NCBI GenBank assembly: GCA_024346935.1
Contig: AP024878.1
Location: 2,108,001 to 2,172,000, forward strand
Direction: 5' to 3'
From: Vibrio inusitatus
Lineage (GTDB): Bacteria; Pseudomonadota; Gammaproteobacteria; Enterobacterales; Vibrionaceae
DNA length: 64,000 bases
A program made the translations under genes and the position numbers. Each line of letters opens with the position of its first letter. Within the stretch, counting starts at the first letter, position 1. Shown one piece after another: positions 1 to 9,685 of this stretch. The notes beneath the pieces were generated by a model. That model did no database searches and was not told the DNA's origin. It saw nothing but the letters and a program-made list of their open reading frames with translations.

Positions 1-3000
1 GATAACGCGATATCTGAAACATAAATAATCGATTGCACTTCACTCGCGGCTTTCAACGCTTCAAGCAGTGTTGAATATTCATCGTAAAACCTTGGGGTTG
101 TTAGGTCAGTCCTTTGCAACGTATTAGTTAACGCCTCCATTCCCTTTTCTGAGGACTCTAGTACCCACAAAGGTTTATCGAACAACTCGCCGATATTATT
201 CAATCTCTCTTGCTCAAGTCTATTAGCGTTTGTCGCCACCTTAAGTTCAACCTCAAAATGGAAGATACTCCCTACGCCTAATTCACTTTCGATCCATATT
301 CGTCCGCCCATTAGCTCAATAATCTGCCGACTAATACTCAAACCGAGCCCGGTACCTCCGTACTCTCGAGTAGTGGATGCATCCGCCTGTTGGAAGGACT
401 CAAATAAACTATTAAGCTTATCTGCGGCTATTCCAATCCCAGTATCTTGTACATAAAAGTGATAACGATAAGCCTCCTGTGAGCTATCAACAGGCTCCGC
501 TTCGAGACCGATAAGAATCTCACCTTTCTCAGTGAATTTTGTGGCGTTATTACCCAAATTTATCAATATCTGTGACAATCGAAGCTCATCACCAATGACC
601 ATTCTCGGTATGGAGTGATCGACGTTAAAAATAAAATCTACGTTCTTTTCCGCAATTCTAAAGCTCAAAATATTAGCAATATCCCTTAGTGTGTCTTTTA
701 AGGAAAACGGCCGTTGCTCAAGATCTAACTTACCTGACTCAATCTTGGAAATATCCAGTATGTCATTGATTATCAACAACAAGGATTGAGCCGACTGGTG
801 AACCTTACTGATGTAATTTCGCGCTTTACTATTCAAGTTGCCTTCAAGAGCAAGATAAGACATGCCAATAATGGCATTCATTGGGGTACGGATCTCGTGA
901 CTCATGTTAGCTAGGAAGTCCGTTTTCGTTTGATTCGCTATGTTTGCAGCAACAATCGCACTGGCTAATTCGCTATTCAGTTCCTTAATCTCTGAGATAT
1001 CATAACTCCAGAAAAGTACCGCAGGCTGATCCAGGTAATTTATTTCATAGTAACTGCACAAGGCTGTAAATTGAGTGTCATCCTCGCGCTGAAATACCAT
1101 TTCTCTATCGACCACCTTCCCTTTTTCTTGCAATTCTTTATAGACGTTTTCTCTATCAAAAGTGTCCGCATAAACTCGGTATATAAAGTAGCCATAAGAC
1201 TCATTGCTACTTAGTTTGAACTGCTCTAATGCGCGAGTATTGGAATATGTAATTCGCTCATTTTGTACAATAATGGCTGCAATGCTGGAGGTGTTGAGGA
1301 TATCAAATAGTTGATTTCGGCTAGCAAGTGCTTCTTGTTCCGCCTTGGTTGTTGCATTCACCTGTTTTTTAAGCCTCAGATTTGAAAGGAAAAAGACTAA
1401 AAAAATCAAGAAAGAGAAGCCACATATCAACAGAATCATTCGATAGTCCACTTTCTCTATCACTCGACTTGAGGCCCAATTGTTGATTATCTGTTGCTTT
1501 TGGCTTGCGCTAATAGAGCGAACCGCTTTAGTAACAATTGAGCTCAATATTGGCTCATTCTTCAGCGTGTGGAAGGTAGGGGTCACTGTATAATCTAAAC
1601 GATCAACAATCGACAAATTGCGATAAGAGTGCTCATTGAAAATGAAGTTAATTACATAGGTCGTATCGACATACCCTTCTAGCTTTTCGTTGGCTAATAA
1701 GTCTAAACCAATAGCTGAGCTGTCCACTAATACCCAGTCTATCTCTGGATAGTTGTCTTTAAGGGTTGGGGTATTTGAAGCTCCGCGTTGAATCCCAACA
1801 CGCTTGCCATCCATACTTTCTAAGCCATGACCATAATCAAGGCCAGTTCGACCTGCCACAGCGAGTTGGTCGGTAAACAGTGGCAAAGTCGTTACATAAT
1901 CATAGGACATGCTCTTGTTTTCTATAGCGGCCGAGACCATTGAGAGCTCTTGCTTTCCCACCTTCTCAATGGTTTCTTGCCAAGAACCGACTAAATAAGG
2001 TTCAAATTGAACACCTACTTTGCTGCTCATATCCTTTAATATGTCAGCAATAATCCCTTTATACTCACCATTTTGCACACCTTCATAAGGTAAAGCGGCA
2101 GGGTCTATGCCGACTAAAACCACAGGGTTTTCTTTAATCCAATCAACCTCTTGTGGCGTCAGGTTTAATGTTGCTACTTGCAAACTAAACCGTTCATAAA
2201 TATCACGTATTTTCTGATAATCGACGGAACTGAAGCCTTCAAAAATACTTAAAGGGGGAATATAGCTTTGATCAAATGAGGCACTGTTAGTCAATTCTGA
2301 ATAAATCGTTAGTTTACCCAGAGTAACTTGTTCAATACCCTCTTCATGTATTAAAAGTTTCGTTAGATGTATCAATCCTTGCCGACTAAAATCATCAACC
2401 TTCACCATGCGACCTTTACTCGTTGAGTAATTATCCACATTGTTAGGGTTATCCCCTATTTGAAGGGTAATAGCTTCGAATCCACTGGAAAAATTGAATG
2501 CCTCAAACACCTTATCAATAAGCTCGGCTCTATCCACAGAGATTAAGTAAGCCACAATTTCTGTCATCAACTCTCCACTTTGAGCCTTTGAGCGAAATGA
2601 AGCGTTTTCGTATAATTTTTCCAAGCGACGGTACTTAGCACTGCGCTTAAAAGCACCCAGCTCAGCATTAAATTTGTCACGAAGTACGCGGTCTCTAAAT
2701 GCAATTCTCAAAGGAACTCTAAATCGAGTGCTTTGATCGTGAGTAATATTGACGTTCAATTCTTGATTAAGGCGGTTAAAATAAACGGACAGTTCCCTTG
2801 AATCGAGTAGCAGATAATCCACCTTTCCTGCCTTTAAAGCCTCTAAGGCTCTCGTCATATCAATAAATTGTTTATCGATACCTCGACCAAATCGCTCACC
2901 CAGCACCTTAATAGCGCGTGTAACGACAACGTCATCAGTGCTTACAATGCTTCCTACTGTTTTGGGTACTTGACCATTTAGCTCTATCCGTTCGCCTAAT

Positions 3001-4148
3001 CGAGAGACCAATCTGTACTCTTGAACTAGATAAGGGTTGGAATAAAATAATCCTTCGTTGGTTGGGTTATTTACAACCCAATCTCCGACAACTTGAGTAG
3101 AAACAAAATCGAGATCGTATGTGACCAATTCTTTAGCGTAATCAGAATCTTGGCTGCCAGCCAATAGTTTTCCAGCTTCATACCCCATCGACTCGAACAA
3201 GTGTTGCAAGATAGAAAACTCAAGTCCTACGGCAGAGTCAGCGGTATACATGTAAGGGATACGATTAAAATAGGTATAACCATTGAGTAGGTTTTTATGT
3301 GGTTCATTATCATACCAATGCGCCATAATGCCGTTCTGAATGTCATATGGCATACTTTTTAGCGTCTTGTTTATGATCGACATAAGCTGAGTTGACTTAG
3401 GGTTTGTCGCCATTTGTAAGCGCAAGCCATACAATTCTCTCGCGGGCCTTAATTCCTTAACATTTTTAAGGTGAAGCCCCTTAATCAAACCTTGGGTAGA
3501 AACCTTCTCACCCACAAAGGCATCAACCAATCCATCATTTAATGCCTTCAATGCCTTTCTATCACTTTGAAAGTAAATGGTTTCCACAATGAAATCTGTA
3601 GTTTGTAAATATCGGTCGACACCACTTCCTTTAATAACCGCAAGTTTAGGCGGTGTATCATTGTTTGCCGCTATGTTCGGATCTAAGGTGTGGCTGATAT
3701 TGGTAAAGAGGAAATAATGATAAGGAAGGTAGGGTACTGAATAATTAAGGTTAAGCTGTGCCCCTGAGAAATCAAAGGTCATTGGGTACAAATCTAAGTC
3801 GCCACTCTCAATACCTTGATACCCTTCTTCGAGGGTAAATATAGGGACTTCTACAAAATCTATATCGGTTTCTTTTTCTATGTACTGTAGATAGTCTTTT
3901 ACTATTCCAGCAAATTGACCACGGTTATTTAGATAGATAAAGGGATAATGACTTTTAAATACGGCAACTCGAACTCTTTGCCCCTCCCTAAGCCAAGCTT
4001 GCTCCTCGTCAGTAAATTCAATTTCAGCAAAGCTGCCAGTTGAAAATAGCAAACCAAACAGAAGCAATAGTAAACCCTTAAAGGCTTTTAAAAGAGAGAA
4101 AAAACGAGTGTTCAAGAAGGCACCATAGCGAGACAAGTTCAGTCTCAT
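1..4148 (-). CDS. BvgS/EvgS-like hybrid sensor histidine kinase, 3' end outside window
   Basis: An open frame of about 1382 codons begins at ATG 4148 and runs off the left edge. A signal-peptide-like hydrophobic N-terminus is followed by periplasmic solute-binding (SBP_bac_3-type) segments at roughly residues 52-270, 275-510 (less canonical) and 665-895. A transmembrane helix lies near 902-922, a PAS-like segment near 945-1060, a HisKA domain with the phospho-acceptor in MSHEIRTPMN (His 1084), and an HATPase with N-box, DTGIGI and GGTGLGLSIS near 1185-1310. Family knowledge: such kinases sense small periplasmic ligands and relay phosphate through a receiver domain, which should lie beyond the edge. 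Ligand and partner regulator are unknown. It is the last gene after the gltX terminator on the same strand and probably has its own promoter in the 80-bp gap. Confidence 0.88.
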   Translation of the reverse strand, partial: MRLNLSRYGAFLNTRFFSLLKAFKGLLLLLFGLLFSTGSFAEIEFTDEEQAWLREGQRVRVAVFKSHYPFIYLNNRGQFAGIVKDYLQYIEKETDIDFVEVPIFTLEEGYQGIESGDLDLYPMTFDFSGAQLNLNYSVPYLPYHYFLFTNISHTLDPNIAANNDTPPKLAVIKGSGVDRYLQTTDFIVETIYFQSDRKALKALNDGLVDAFVGEKVSTQGLIKGLHLKNVKELRPARELYGLRLQMATNPKSTQLMSIINKTLKSMPYDIQNGIMAHWYDNEPHKNLLNGYTYFNRIPYMYTADSAVGLEFSILQHLFESMGYEAGKLLAGSQDSDYAKELVTYDLDFVSTQVVGDWVVNNPTNEGLFYSNPYLVQEYRLVSRLGERIELNGQVPKTVGSIVSTDDVVVTRAIKVLGERFGRGIDKQFIDMTRALEALKAGKVDYLLLDSRELSVYFNRLNQELNVNITHDQSTRFRVPLRIAFRDRVLRDKFNAELGAFKRSAKYRRLEKLYENASFRSKAQSGELMTEIVAYLISVDRAELIDKVFEAFNFSSGFEAITLQIGDNPNNVDNYSTSKGRMVKVDDFSRQGLIHLTKLLIHEEGIEQVTLGKLTIYSELTNSASFDQSYIPPLSIFEGFSSVDYQKIRDIYERFSLQVATLNLTPQEVDWIKENPVVLVGIDPAALPYEGVQNGEYKGIIADILKDMSSKVGVQFEPYLVGSWQETIEKVGKQELSMVSAAIENKSMSYDYVTTLPLFTDQLAVAGRTGLDYGHGLESMDGKRVGIQRGASNTPTLKDNYPEIDWVLVDSSAIGLDLLANEKLEGYVDTTYVINFIFNEHSYRNLSIVDRLDYTVTPTFHTLKNEPILSSIVTKAVRSISASQKQQIINNWASSRVIEKVDYRMILLICGFSFLIFLVFFLSNLRLKKQVNATTKAEQEALASRNQLFDILNTSSIAAIIVQNERITYSNTRALEQFKLSSNESYGYFIYRVYADTFDRENVYKELQEKGKVVDREMVFQREDDTQFTALCSYYEINYLDQPAVLFWSYDISEIKELNSELASAIVAANIANQTKTDFLANMSHEIRTPMNAIIGMSYLALEGNLNSKARNYISKVHQSAQSLLLIINDILDISKIESGKLDLEQRPFSLKDTLRDIANILSFRIAEKNVDFIFNVDHSIPRMVIGDELRLSQILINLGNNATKFTEKGEILIGLEAEPVDSSQEAYRYHFYVQDTGIGIAADKLNSLFESFQQADASTTREYGGTGLGLSISRQIIELMGGRIWIESELGVGSIFHFEVELKVATNANRLEQERLNNIGELFDKPLWVLESSEKGMEALTNTLQRTDLTTPRFYDEYSTLLEALKAASEVQSIIYVSDIAL

Positions 4149-4159
4149 AACTATAATAC

Positions 4160-4194
4160 AAAAAAACCGCTAACTTACTGAAAGTTAGCGGTTT
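4160..4194 (-). terminator. Rho-independent terminator downstream of gltX
   Basis: A 10-bp perfect stem (aaccgctaac / gttagcggtt) is followed on the minus strand by a run of seven T residues. It separates gltX from the downstream sensor kinase gene. Confidence 0.85.
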
Positions 4195-4230
4195 GATTAA
4201 TTCTATTTACTTAAAGCCTAAACAAGCTAA

Positions 4231-5658
4231 TTAAGCATTAGCCTCGCGCTGCGCGATAAACTCAAGAGCAAGCTTAATACGAGCAATCACACGCTCTTTT
4301 CCAATCAGTTCCATTACTGCATCTACAGATGGAGATTGACCGCCACCAGTAACAGCAACGCGAAGTGGCATGCCTATTTTACCCATGCCGATTTCTAGTT
4401 CATCACAAACGGCTTTGATCACGCCATCTTTGATTGCATCTGTAGACCAATCAGTCAGTGCTTCTGCTTTAGTCAGTGCTAATTCTAGAGGGCCTTTTGC
4501 TACACCACGTAGATGCTTCTTCGCCGCGCCTGCTTCAAACTCGCTGAAGTCTTCATAGAAGTATCGAACTTGCTCAGCTAGCTCAATAAGTGTATTGCAA
4601 CGCTCACCTACTAATTTAATTACTTCAGTAATTGCAGGACCGTTGTCTATGTTTAGGTTTTGCTGATCCAAGTGCCATTGTAAATGTTTTGCAACGTACT
4701 CAGGCTCAGAAGTCTTGATGTAGTGGTTGTTTAGCCACAACAGCTTATCTGTATTGAACGCAGATGCTGATTTAGAGATAGCATTTAAGCTAAAGAACTC
4801 AATCATCTCTTCTGTAGAGAAGATCTCTTGATCACCGTGAGACCAACCTAAACGAACCAGATAGTTGTTTAATGCATTTGGCAGGTAGCCTTCATCGCGG
4901 TACTGCATAACTGATACAGCGCCATGACGCTTAGACAGTTTTGCACCATCGTCACCGAGAATCATTGCACAATGTGCAAAGGTAGGAACCGGAGCATTTA
5001 GCGCTTTGTAGATGTTAATCTGACGAGGCGTGTTGTTGATATGGTCTTCACCACGAACTACGTGAGTAATACCCATATCCCAATCATCCACTACAACTAC
5101 AAAGTTGTATGTTGGCGCTCCGTCAGTACGACGAATGATAAGGTCATCCATCTGATCATTGCCAATCTCAATGCGGCCACGGATCTGGTCTTCGAACACC
5201 ACGCTACCCTCTTTAGGGTTGCGAAAACGCACGACATAATCGTCACCATCTTTAGCTTCTGCATTGGCTGCAGCGACTTTAGGGTGATTAGCATCATAGC
5301 GAGGTGCTTCTTTATTGGCTTCTTGCTCGCCTCGAATCTCTTCAAGCAACTCTTTAGACGCATAACATTTGTACGCTTTGTCTTCTGCTAGTAGTTGGTC
5401 AATGCATTCATCGTAGCGGTCAAATCGTTTAGATTGGAAATATGGACCCTCATCCCAATCCAGTCCCATCCATTGCATACCTTCAAGGATCGCATCTACA
5501 GCTTCTTGAGAATTACGTTCTAGGTCAGTGTCTTCGATACGAAGTACAAATTCACCACCTTGATTTTTAGCGTAAAGCCAAGAATAAAGTGCAGTACGTG
5601 CACCACCTACGTGTAGGAAGCCAGTTGGGCTTGGGGCAAAACGAGTTTTTACCGTCAT
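4231..5658 (-). CDS. gltX: Glutamyl-tRNA synthetase
   Basis: A 475-aa class I aminoacyl-tRNA synthetase that charges tRNA-Glu in the cytoplasm. The HIGH-type signature is HVGG at residues 16-19 after PSPTG, and the KMSKS-type loop is KLSKR at 240-244. Length matches the bacterial non-discriminating/discriminating GltX family (about 470 aa). It is monocistronic: a terminator follows at 4160-4194 and the upstream gap holds no other large gene on this strand. Glutamyl-tRNA is also the substrate of HemA, encoded later in this window. Confidence 0.97.
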   Translation of the reverse strand: MTVKTRFAPSPTGFLHVGGARTALYSWLYAKNQGGEFVLRIEDTDLERNSQEAVDAILEGMQWMGLDWDEGPYFQSKRFDRYDECIDQLLAEDKAYKCYASKELLEEIRGEQEANKEAPRYDANHPKVAAANAEAKDGDDYVVRFRNPKEGSVVFEDQIRGRIEIGNDQMDDLIIRRTDGAPTYNFVVVVDDWDMGITHVVRGEDHINNTPRQINIYKALNAPVPTFAHCAMILGDDGAKLSKRHGAVSVMQYRDEGYLPNALNNYLVRLGWSHGDQEIFSTEEMIEFFSLNAISKSASAFNTDKLLWLNNHYIKTSEPEYVAKHLQWHLDQQNLNIDNGPAITEVIKLVGERCNTLIELAEQVRYFYEDFSEFEAGAAKKHLRGVAKGPLELALTKAEALTDWSTDAIKDGVIKAVCDELEIGMGKIGMPLRVAVTGGGQSPSVDAVMELIGKERVIARIKLALEFIAQREANA

Positions 5659-5885
5659 TGAATTTACCTTTAACAGTCCAGTCGCTTAGATAAGCGTAAA
5701 ATTTGTCGCTATTTTAGCACCGAAGTATAAATGTACAACGAGATCCAACTGAAACTCACTAAAGAGGGGCAGAGTTGTTACTAGGTAAGAGGTATTTAGA
5801 GTGATATTAGACAAAGTGAAGCGAGGGCGGGGAGTATTTGAAATAACGGATGTTGCTTTACAGATACTCCCCTAGTTTAGGGTTT
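5659..5885. other. Intergenic stretch upstream of gltX
   Basis: AT-rich and non-coding as far as I can see. It should contain the gltX promoter, but no convincing -35/-10 pair was picked out. Confidence 0.4.
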
Positions 5886-5990
5886 TCATAATATGAAACT
5901 TACTACACAAATCAGTGAGGCTAGTGAAAATAGAGCAATGCGACTAATAAGACCAAATTCAGAATGTTCAATCATAGTTGGGTGATGCAT
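5886..5990 (-). CDS. Possible 34-residue membrane peptide
   Basis: ATG 5990 to TGA 5886 gives 34 residues: a short polar N-terminus (MHHPTMIEHSEFG) and then a single hydrophobic stretch of about 20 residues reaching the C-terminus. A good ribosome-binding site, AGGAA, lies 5 nt before the ATG. A CRP-like site lies about 110 bp upstream. I do not recognise the peptide. Size, RBS and composition fit the class of small single-TM stress proteins in bacteria, but function is unknown and the ORF could be chance. Confidence 0.45.
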   Translation of the reverse strand: MHHPTMIEHSEFGLISRIALFSLASLICVVSFIL

Positions 5991-6098
5991 AAGCGTTCCT
6001 TGTTTACGTTTAACACCCTTTCAATATGCGTCATCAAGCGCCCCTTAACAACATTAATGTTTCACTAATATGACACATTGCCTTATTTATAGAGATAA

Positions 6099-6114
6099 AG
6101 TGACGCGCATCACA
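6099..6114. promoter_or_regulatory. CRP-like operator
   Basis: AGTGA-N6-TCACA with flanking A and T runs matches the CRP consensus TGTGA-N6-TCACA at 9 of 10 core positions. It sits between the divergent small ORF (start 5990) and the DUF2797 gene (start 6291), so it could serve either. Binding is inferred from sequence only. Confidence 0.5.
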
Positions 6115-6290
6115 ATTGGAGCCAATGGAGGGTGACTGTAATGTGTAACCAAACGAAACAAAGAGTAACAAAATCAATAATTAATACACCTCAATCAACG
6201 ATAAAAAACTTTACGACTACAGCCACAATTTAGTTAGGTATACTAAGAATAAGACTCTATCGGTTGCGATATGCAAAGGAAAACGCACGC

Positions 6291-7115
6291 ATGACTCAAA
6301 TAACTGGCCACATCCGCAAGATGACTTCCGCGCTACAAGATGGACAAGTCACCTATCAATTACCATTAGATGATCAGTTGCTTGATCTTATGCCCCTAAT
6401 TGGTGAGCACCTTATTCTGGAGCATTCAGGTAACATTCATTGCCAAGAGTGTGGCAAGAAAACTAAGAAAAGTTATTCACAAGGCTTTTGCTACCCTTGC
6501 ATGACCAAGCTTGCCAAATGCGACATGTGTATAATGAAACCAGAAACCTGTCATTTTGATAAAGGTACTTGTCGAGAACCACAATGGGGCGAAGATAATT
6601 GCTTTGTCCCCCACTACGTCTATTTGGCTAATACTACGGCAATTAAGGTAGGTATTACTCGCCACACACAAATTCCTACTCGTTGGATAGACCAGGGAGC
6701 TAACCAAGCTCTGCCGATTTTTAAAGTCAGTTCTCGTCTGCAATCAGGTTTGGTAGAAACGGCACTAAAAGAGTTTATTTCTGATAAAACAAATTGGCGT
6801 AACATGCTTAAAGGAAAAGCAGATAGCATAGACTTAAAGCAAAGGGCCCATGAGTTGATTCCTCAGATAGAAGAAAAGCTTTCAGAACTTCAACTAAGAT
6901 TCGGCGCAGAAGCCGTTGAGCGTCTCGATGCTGACGTTGTTGAGATTGACTATCCTGTAACCGAATATCCTACTAAGATCAGCTCGTTGAACTTTGATAA
7001 GACCCCTCGTTTGGGTGGTACTTTACTTGGTATCAAAGGGCAATATTTATACTTCGATACCGGTGTAATAAACCTGCGTAAATTCACTTCCTACGAAATT
7101 ACAGCTGAGTATTAA
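6291..7115 (+). CDS. DUF2797 family protein
   Basis: The 274-aa product starts at ATG 6291, preceded by AAAGGAAA; a TTG nine codons upstream keeps the frame open but has no RBS. The N-terminal third carries many cysteines in CxxC-like pairs (CQECGKK, CYPC, CDMC, then C-x6-C and more), which suggests zinc binding. The middle has VYLANTTAIKVGITR, which resembles a GIY-YIG-like fold start. The C-terminal part is predicted helical, then beta. Family function is not established. Single gene, with a terminator structure immediately downstream. Confidence 0.85.
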   Translation: MTQITGHIRKMTSALQDGQVTYQLPLDDQLLDLMPLIGEHLILEHSGNIHCQECGKKTKKSYSQGFCYPCMTKLAKCDMCIMKPETCHFDKGTCREPQWGEDNCFVPHYVYLANTTAIKVGITRHTQIPTRWIDQGANQALPIFKVSSRLQSGLVETALKEFISDKTNWRNMLKGKADSIDLKQRAHELIPQIEEKLSELQLRFGAEAVERLDADVVEIDYPVTEYPTKISSLNFDKTPRLGGTLLGIKGQYLYFDTGVINLRKFTSYEITAEY

Positions 7116-7119
7116 GAAC

Positions 7120-7149
7120 AAAAAAGCCGAGCTGACACCCCAGCTCGGC
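7120..7149 (-). terminator. Terminator for the KdgM-type porin gene
   Basis: A 9-bp GC-rich stem (gccgagctg / cagctcggc, loop of 6) followed on the minus strand by six T residues. It lies between convergent genes and may also slow transcription from the DUF2797 side. Confidence 0.75.
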
Positions 7150-7221
7150 AAATCAAACAATTAACACCCTTCGGTGTGTTTACTGGGCAAAAAAGGTAAA
7201 CGCCCTATGAGGAAATAAAAC

Positions 7222-7914
7222 TTAGAAACCGTAAGAGGCACCAAATACGAAGGCATTGTTCACTAGGCTATCACCCATCGCATTCTCTGCACCATTTGCT
7301 TGACTGCGGAACTCAAAGTAAGGCTGAACACCATTACGTGTCCAAGTAGCTCGAAGCTCATGGTCCATAGTCTCGCCTTCAATCATATAAACATTGTTGT
7401 AGCTTAGAGCAAGATCCATATCCGCAAAGTCATAAGCAATGCGGTTATCCATACGGTAATCTGTATCCGCATCAGCATCAGTTGCATCGATATGAGCACG
7501 AGTACGGTTGCTAATAGAAAGACCATTATCGAAGTTATAACCAATCTTAATTAATGGGCGATATTGAATAGAATCACCTGCAGAAATCAAATGTTGGTAA
7601 CCCGCTGCAACCCATAAACCATCAGTAATATTGAATGATTGCTCACCACCAACAGTAATCGCTGGAGTCGTATTACCAGCCCCACCATTTTCAGTAACAA
7701 TCTCACCAAGCTGAATACCGTCAAACTCAGTATAAAGAGTCAAGCCGCCTAAACTGTTTTCAAAAGTATGGCCCGCCTCTAGCGTCGATGTTGATTTAGA
7801 GCCGTGAATACGACCATCATCGTGAAACTGAACATTACCTGTCACGTAAGAAGATGCGAATGCTGGAGAAGAAACAGCTAATGCCAGTGCACTTAACCCG
7901 ATAACTTTTTTCAT
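7222..7914 (-). CDS. KdgM-family monomeric outer-membrane porin
   Basis: The 230-aa product starts at ATG 7914 (MKKVIGLSALALAVSSPAFA signal peptide, cleaved after the AFA motif); a start seven codons upstream would place residues before the signal and is unlikely. The mature part consists of alternating amphipathic beta strands and ends in aromatic-rich GASYGF, as expected for a BAM-inserted barrel. KdgM-family porins are 12-stranded channels for acidic oligosaccharides in plant-associated bacteria; substrate here is unknown. Alternative: another small OMP family of similar architecture. A long AT-rich leader region with a CRP-like site lies upstream, which fits carbohydrate control. Confidence 0.72.
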   Translation of the reverse strand: MKKVIGLSALALAVSSPAFASSYVTGNVQFHDDGRIHGSKSTSTLEAGHTFENSLGGLTLYTEFDGIQLGEIVTENGGAGNTTPAITVGGEQSFNITDGLWVAAGYQHLISAGDSIQYRPLIKIGYNFDNGLSISNRTRAHIDATDADADTDYRMDNRIAYDFADMDLALSYNNVYMIEGETMDHELRATWTRNGVQPYFEFRSQANGAENAMGDSLVNNAFVFGASYGF

Positions 7915-7935
7915 GTTTATACCTACATTTGTCAA

Positions 7936-8457
7936 ACTAGAATGTATTGAGAGCCTCTATTCACAAGCTCTTCTATTAATTTTCTTGGCTTCCCTTCTAG
8001 AACCAAGATCAAATCCTTTCAGCTTCGGTAGCTCTTCAAATTTAAGCTTGCTTTGAATCACTACAATGTCTCCATGACTTGGGTGCATCCTGCTTCAGTT
8101 AATTCGCAAAGAAAAATAAAGCCCGCGACTGTGAGATATGTGTCACATCAACCTACTTTGTAAAAAAACAAAAAGTTAATTAAATCAATATAAACAACAA
8201 GTTAATGGGAATGTTAATTTTGAAGAGAATTCAACAACAAATAAAAAACCAGATAACGATCACAAGAAAAGGACCATTCAGTCAGAAAGTGTGGGACTTA
8301 CGTCAAAACAGATTTAGATAAATTAGGAAGAGTTTAGCGGTCGGAACGGGAAAGAGTGATCGTAATCACGGTGCGTGGTTGTATTCTTACTGTAATCGAA
8401 TTAAGTAGATTAAATATCAACAATAAATGGCGACTATAGATTGGGGTATTTTTACTA
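7936..8457. other. Regulatory gap upstream of the KdgM-type porin
   Basis: About 520 bp without a gene. It contains a GC-poor segment, an imperfect CRP-like element near 8132-8147 (tgaga-N6-tcaca) and a second at 8355-8370. No ORF with an RBS was seen. Confidence 0.4.
8355..8370. promoter_or_regulatory. Weak CRP-like operator
   Basis: AGTGA-N6-TCACG matches the CRP core at 8 of 10 positions and is a near palindrome. Its distance from the porin start (about 440 bp) is large, so the target is uncertain. Confidence 0.3.
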
Positions 8458-8507
8458 TAAAAATAAAGCTCCTCAGTACTCAACATGAAAAGCACTGGGA
8501 GCTTTTA
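8458..8507 (-). terminator. Terminator of the DUF2799 lipoprotein gene
   Basis: An imperfect long stem (aaagctcctcagtact / agcactgggagctttt) followed on the minus strand by a T-rich run, just downstream of the stop codon at 8523. Confidence 0.7.
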
Positions 8508-8522
8508 AACTGTGATAGTTCA

Positions 8523-8894
8523 TTAAGGGTAACGCCCCTCACTATCACTAAAGATGTATCTTTCATAGCCTAATTTCATTTGTTCAGCGATAAGCGCTTC
8601 TTCAGGTATCCCACTGCATTGGCCTTTATATCTATTACCCCAGGTACCATATTCGTAGGCTTGGACTGGATTGCAGAATTTCTGCTTTCCTTGCTCGAAA
8701 CCAGCGACGTACTCGGTGTATTCACCCTCTTGAACCATATCAAGGTTGAAGCGCTGTTCTAGGTTACCAGTGGTTTGTATCGGCAATCCCTTTGCGCCTT
8801 GTTTATAACCTATCTCTTGCCAAGAAGAGTTAGATGGCGTTGCCGCACATGCTGTCAACAAACTGGCACATACAATCGTTAGTAGTAATCTCAT
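8523..8894 (-). CDS. DUF2799-type lipoprotein
   Basis: 123 aa from ATG 8894, which has GAGAGGAA 4 nt upstream; a start five codons earlier would put residues before the signal. The N-terminus MRLLLTIVCASLLTAC carries a lipobox (LTAC). The rest is hydrophilic with motifs such as GYKQGAKG and YVAGFEQGKQKFC and two to three cysteines, typical of the DUF2799 family of small secreted lipoproteins. Function unknown. Monocistronic, with its own terminator. Confidence 0.75.
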   Translation of the reverse strand: MRLLLTIVCASLLTACAATPSNSSWQEIGYKQGAKGLPIQTTGNLEQRFNLDMVQEGEYTEYVAGFEQGKQKFCNPVQAYEYGTWGNRYKGQCSGIPEEALIAEQMKLGYERYIFSDSEGRYP

Positions 8895-8997
8895 AAATTC
8901 CTCTCTCAATCACAGAAGTGATCTCTACCCATTGACCACCCTCTATACGATAGAAAGAGAAATTGAAGATTAAATTTCAGACGAGAAAGAACTTTTT

Positions 8998-9621
8998 CTA
9001 TTTAAGGTTCTGCATCGCCCATTGCATAAATTGTTGTTGTTCGTCTCGAGAAAGCTTTGAGAATTGAGTCTTTATATCTGCTGATAAAGCCATACTATCG
9101 GCAGATGGTACTGCAGATACCGCAGCTGCAGCCATTGTCGATGCTGTTCCAGCATCAACCAATTTATTATAGGAAACGACCTGTTTTTCATAGTCATTAA
9201 ATCCTTGAAAGCCACTTTTTGGTAGTACAACTAAGTCGAAGTCTACTGGCTCTCCAGAACCATCAGTCAAAGTAAAGGTTGGTGATTTATCAAACTTATT
9301 GGCTTCTTCAATCGTGCGCATCTTTTTATACGAAAGCTGATAGCTGTCTTCATCTTCTGCTTTAAATGTCATCAACATTAAGCTCGAATCAAATTTACGG
9401 CGCTTGCCGTCCTCGAATACAATTTGACCGATAGTTACACCAATTTGGTTACTTCCCTCGTCAATCTTGATCTGATCAACATCGGTGAAGATACCGTTGT
9501 CCACCGCCTTACTATTAATGACCTGAGGAACTATCTCAGTTTGAAAAGACAACAAACTGTCTGCAAATGCACTAGAACTCATTAAAAGACCAGTAACTAG
9601 GGCTAAACATGACTTTTTCAT
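8998..9621 (-). CDS. YccT/DUF2057 (UPF0319) periplasmic protein
   Basis: 207 aa from ATG 9621 (signal peptide MKKSCLALVTGLLMSSSAFA); the frame is open further upstream but the signal peptide and a GGAA 8 nt before the ATG fix the start. Similarity to E. coli YccT is visible in the EANKFDKSPTFTLTDGSG segment and the C-terminal FMQWA. E. coli YccT has been reported as an inhibitor of curli formation (CsgI); whether that applies here is not known. It follows the chitoporin gene by 64 bp on the same strand, with a strong hairpin between, so it probably shares the porin transcript at reduced level. Confidence 0.82.
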   Translation of the reverse strand: MKKSCLALVTGLLMSSSAFADSLLSFQTEIVPQVINSKAVDNGIFTDVDQIKIDEGSNQIGVTIGQIVFEDGKRRKFDSSLMLMTFKAEDEDSYQLSYKKMRTIEEANKFDKSPTFTLTDGSGEPVDFDLVVLPKSGFQGFNDYEKQVVSYNKLVDAGTASTMAAAAVSAVPSADSMALSADIKTQFSKLSRDEQQQFMQWAMQNLK

Positions 9622-9648
9622 AAAAATAATTCCAAAAATTCTAATAAC

Positions 9649-9673
9649 AATAAGGGCGCGAAGCGCCCTTATT
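9649..9673 (-). terminator. Hairpin between porin and YccT-like genes
   Basis: A perfect 11-bp stem (aataagggcgc / gcgcccttatt) with a 3-nt loop. The sequence after it on the minus strand is only moderately T-rich, so it may be a leaky terminator or a 3'-end stabilising structure for the abundant porin mRNA. Confidence 0.6.
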
Positions 9674-9685
9674 AATTTGACTGAA

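Noticed and set aside
5041..5391. 116-aa plus-strand frame inside gltX
   Set aside because: Antisense shadow of gltX; no RBS and odd composition.
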